From: JBBATK01 sp046297095 | Lineage (GTDB): Bacteria; Bacteroidota; Ignavibacteria; Kapaibacteriales; NICIL-2 | Assembly (NCBI GenBank): GCA_046297095.1 | Contig: JBKCNS010000018.1 | Location: 1 to 64,000 of the forward strand | Direction: 5' to 3' | DNA length: 64,000 nucleotides | Shown here: piece after piece, positions 63,101 to 64,000 of the stretch | How positions within the stretch are numbered: the first letter of the stretch is position 1 | Layout: each line of letters starts with the position of its first letter | Position numbers and translations under genes: made by a program | The notes under the pieces: model-generated | What the model was told of the DNA's origin: nothing | Seen by the model: the letters and a program-made list of their open reading frames with translations, nothing else | Database searches by the model: none

Positions 63101-63815
63101 CCTGAAGCTCGGGCTCGGAGAAATCCGCAAAGCCGTCGAAGATGAGCGGGCCGCAGCCCGTGGGCTGCAGCGGAGCAGAGGAATCGGCAAGGTGTTGATA
63201 CATGTGTGGCGTATCCACACCCATAGAGAGCGATGCGCATGCATTTAAATACTCGCGGAGCACGGTTGTGATGTCGTGCAGTTGATCGAGCTTGCTCGCG
63301 CTTTGTGCTTCGATGCCGTGGCCCTGCGCGGTCAGCTGCAGACCAAGCGATACATCGGTATACCCGGCGCGAAGACATCGCTCCAGCATGCCCGCCAGAT
63401 ATTCCGTTACTGCTTTGCTAAGCTCGCGAGTATTGTTCGCGAAATACCGCAGCGAGTTATCTGCGGCACAACGCTCTATGCTTCGACGTATCAGCAGATA
63501 TTGCCCGGCAGGGCTTAGTGGCGGCCGCGCGGCACCGGCGGAGCTTCGATACAAATGACGAACACAGGTATGAAACGTATCAGTATGCACAGCAGGGCAG
63601 GGCTTGCCGGTGTGGGCAAACACCGCTCGCACTATACGTTCATACACCGCTCGCGCATGCGAGGCCTGCGGCAACACAAAGCGGGTTTCACTAAGTGCAT
63701 GAACATCCGTTAGCGCGCGCGCTATGCCGCCCCACTGCACTTCCCACATGCCTGCATGAGCAATGAGCATATCGCGCCAAGATTCGGCAGCGGTATTCGT
63801 AAGCAGAATGCGCAT
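60171..63815 (-). CDS. AddB-like PD-(D/E)XK nuclease/helicase-fold protein with Fe-S cysteines
   Basis: 1214 residues from ATG 63815. It resembles AddB/RexB-type subunits of recombinational repair nucleases. Landmarks are IVIVAGMNEGVFPA near residue 640 (superfamily 1 motif region), GVIDRIDIRPH followed by FLVVDYKSSESG (the PD-(D/E)XK nuclease site with Asp and D-x-K), and four cysteines in ASCPYKYF and ICGFCSFGSVCR. Those cysteines match the C...C-x2-C-x5-C set that holds a 4Fe-4S cluster in AddB. No GxGKT Walker A is visible in the N-terminal region (MRILLTNTAAESWRDML), so it is likely a nuclease subunit without ATPase. The AddA partner is not in the window. It diverges from ribE. Confidence 0.83.
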   Translation of the reverse strand: MRILLTNTAAESWRDMLIAHAGMWEVQWGGIARALTDVHALSETRFVLPQASHARAVYERIVRAVFAHTGKPCPAVHTDTFHTCVRHLYRSSAGAARPPLSPAGQYLLIRRSIERCAADNSLRYFANNTRELSKAVTEYLAGMLERCLRAGYTDVSLGLQLTAQGHGIEAQSASKLDQLHDITTVLREYLNACASLSMGVDTPHMYQHLADSSAPLQPTGCGPLIFDGFADFSEPELQVLERLGSSSLPVAVFLHNDASNEVLFGPMRKLTERLALRGFSVCACQGKSQVQGEGPGEAIEHHSPAYAAKRLFATSASGTAEHDATEPHAAPADKVQIMSFQDQRDEVESIARYVKYCIRHRGIAAHRIAVVSAKQSVYATLLRREFEDSGIPYSITDTEPLSASPVVAAFFAAMDCCVHEYTRHDVERILCNPWLNLNPTHTTIDTAGLMMVAGELRISGGKDNGGIRSWLSELQAVIDRTAAQLAEGGDDAGTSDRKKLLALHRRCTKALYDIRHVSELLPDPNSSMSPQDFARVITNILNDLGVNHNVSALIDRALNEQHDTHYPSGSGDELALITRSLNSLVSLTGDLCTALTETGCAKATFREYLEHLRALVQSASVRVRGRQQAGVALAGVHTLRGTSFSIVIVAGMNEGVFPAASGAASRPGVDPLGDERREHAERMALVHLLTNSVDADEHGSSEFLFSYPKKNSKHEDMLASTFVDELRTVYGAAILDAENLRREQSRGREGDESHDNASSNHNSLPRFPWLQGTISIRQFLRESAEGLIDAQTRREQLQSRSEIYAEAASSAQEIRATYAKQMANSEKLTTPAGHDAGVAPNSGQPDVPLNDRLIDPVVSSISDHDTVLSTTRYSISELELYASCPYKYFASHNLRLAEPPNEETSVTAAEKGILLHRIAFRFYSELYNELLPADAAAPHGVVLDPRRRDEYLQRLLQLASEVSAELAFNHPLFEAVVDEIIGTNSTPGLLAEWLDRELLRSIETGFMPYLFEQSFGRTSDGVNSEVRIHGREFRGVIDRIDIRPHPNGGYEFLVVDYKSSESGIKSNSDIVKAGTSFQMPVYIVAAQQLLAQRFDTLVFTPVGGLYVPFRKKSDGDQYVLIEKHDKETAIKNLNTRKTKQVLESMTTLEAVEVAMDHLQRTIERRESGLFPVEPSSEAICGFCSFGSVCRIDELRRIGNGSDEAENGSDDGSAE
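62929..62968 (-). repeat. Short 6/12-base repeat inside the AddB-like gene
   Basis: The minus strand carries degenerate copies of CAAGGCRAAGSC, giving GKSQVQGEGPGEA in the protein, a low-complexity loop near residues 285-297. Confidence 0.5.
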
Positions 63816-63918
63816 GGTGTTTGCCCGTGTGAAGGTTTGTGGTGAATTTTGAGCGCCGATGCGAATGGATGTACCGCGAGGTCGCATGGTAAAATAAAAC
63901 ACTACCGCCACACACTCT
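63816..63918. other. Divergent region between the AddB-like gene and ribE
   Basis: About 100 bases that should carry both start regions. No clear -7 element or ribosome site is visible; there is no sign of an FMN riboswitch within this short stretch. Confidence 0.4.
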
Positions 63919-64000
63919 ATGTTTACCGGTTTAATAGAAGCAGTTGGAGTTATTGAACGCGCCGATGCTCTTGGCAACGGCAGAGAATTCGGAATTTCCA
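63919..64000 (+). CDS. ribE: Riboflavin synthase alpha chain, N-terminal fragment (cut by window edge)
   Basis: The last 82 bases of the window start with ATG at 63919 and read MFTGLIEAVGVIERADALGN. MFTGLIE is the nearly invariant N terminus of riboflavin synthase, which dismutates two 6,7-dimethyl-8-ribityllumazine molecules to riboflavin. Only 27 codons are visible, so the catalytic parts are out of view, but the motif is very specific. The gene runs to the right and diverges from the AddB-like gene. Confidence 0.85.
   Translation, partial: MFTGLIEAVGVIERADALGNGREFGIS

Overview
The window looks like chromosome from a free-living, diderm, flagellated bacterium at the edge of the Bacteroidota/Chlorobiota group, most plausibly an Ignavibacteria or Kapaibacteriota-type lineage (inference; no rRNA is present). 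Several very large secreted proteins end in type IX secretion (T9SS) sorting domains. DUF5683, DUF4197, DUF3078-like and OstA-like proteins typical of Bacteroidota occur beside LPS genes (Kdo transferase) and flagellar switch genes. Some genes are preceded by the Bacteroidota -7 promoter element TAnnTTTG. Coding density is high, with many ATGA stop/start overlaps. I found no tRNA, rRNA, CRISPR array or insertion sequence.

Layout, left part. Positions 1-2930 (minus) hold rimP-nusA-infB, with a short hairpin leader in front of rimP. Positions 3124-6027 (plus) encode a histidine kinase and an OmpR-type regulator. Positions 6099-14138 (minus) encode two giant T9SS-exported proteins. Positions 14619-18104 (minus) hold a small cluster of unrecognised exported proteins, including a thioredoxin-like protein without its CxxC, behind a candidate conditional terminator. 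Positions 18226-22521 (minus) encode a third giant protein with an IgGFc-binding-type N terminus.

Middle part. Positions 23150-36225 hold lgt, waaA, a crotonase, a phosphodiester glycosidase-family protein, a CPBP protease, a DUF4197 protein, a DivIC/FtsB-like protein overlapping a RidA-like gene and a DUF5683 gene, an OmpA/PD40 protein and mfd. Positions 36444-39793 hold an Rrf2 regulator, a cytochrome c, a T9SS-tailed sorbosone-dehydrogenase-like protein and a universal stress protein. Positions 39840-41351 (minus) hold hflX and a tiny membrane protein. Positions 41529-47997 (plus) form an operon of an OstA-like protein, a fourth giant IgGFc-binding-type T9SS protein and an outer-membrane barrel, closed by a terminator.

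Right part. Positions 48071-52667 (plus) hold a HIT protein, rsmA, a PAP2 phosphatase and fliL-fliM-fliN, closed by a perfect terminator. Positions 52850-56246 (plus) are an overlapping asd-manC-hutI operon. On the minus strand follow a membrane metallophosphoesterase and an unusual UPF0598/DUF4505-hotdog thioesterase fusion. ruvC (plus) faces a detached nuoJ-nuoK pair whose members are separated by a 15-bp tandem repeat. An AddB-like nuclease (minus) diverges from the start of ribE at the right edge.

The themes are envelope biogenesis and surface display (T9SS cargo, LPS, lipoproteins, OstA), motility and housekeeping information processing. The most unusual points are the DUF4505-thioesterase fusion, the four giant surface proteins with related tails, the exported thioredoxin-like cluster with an internal terminator, the split nuoJ/nuoK and frequent short tandem duplications, mostly of 12-15 bp and in-frame where they fall inside genes.
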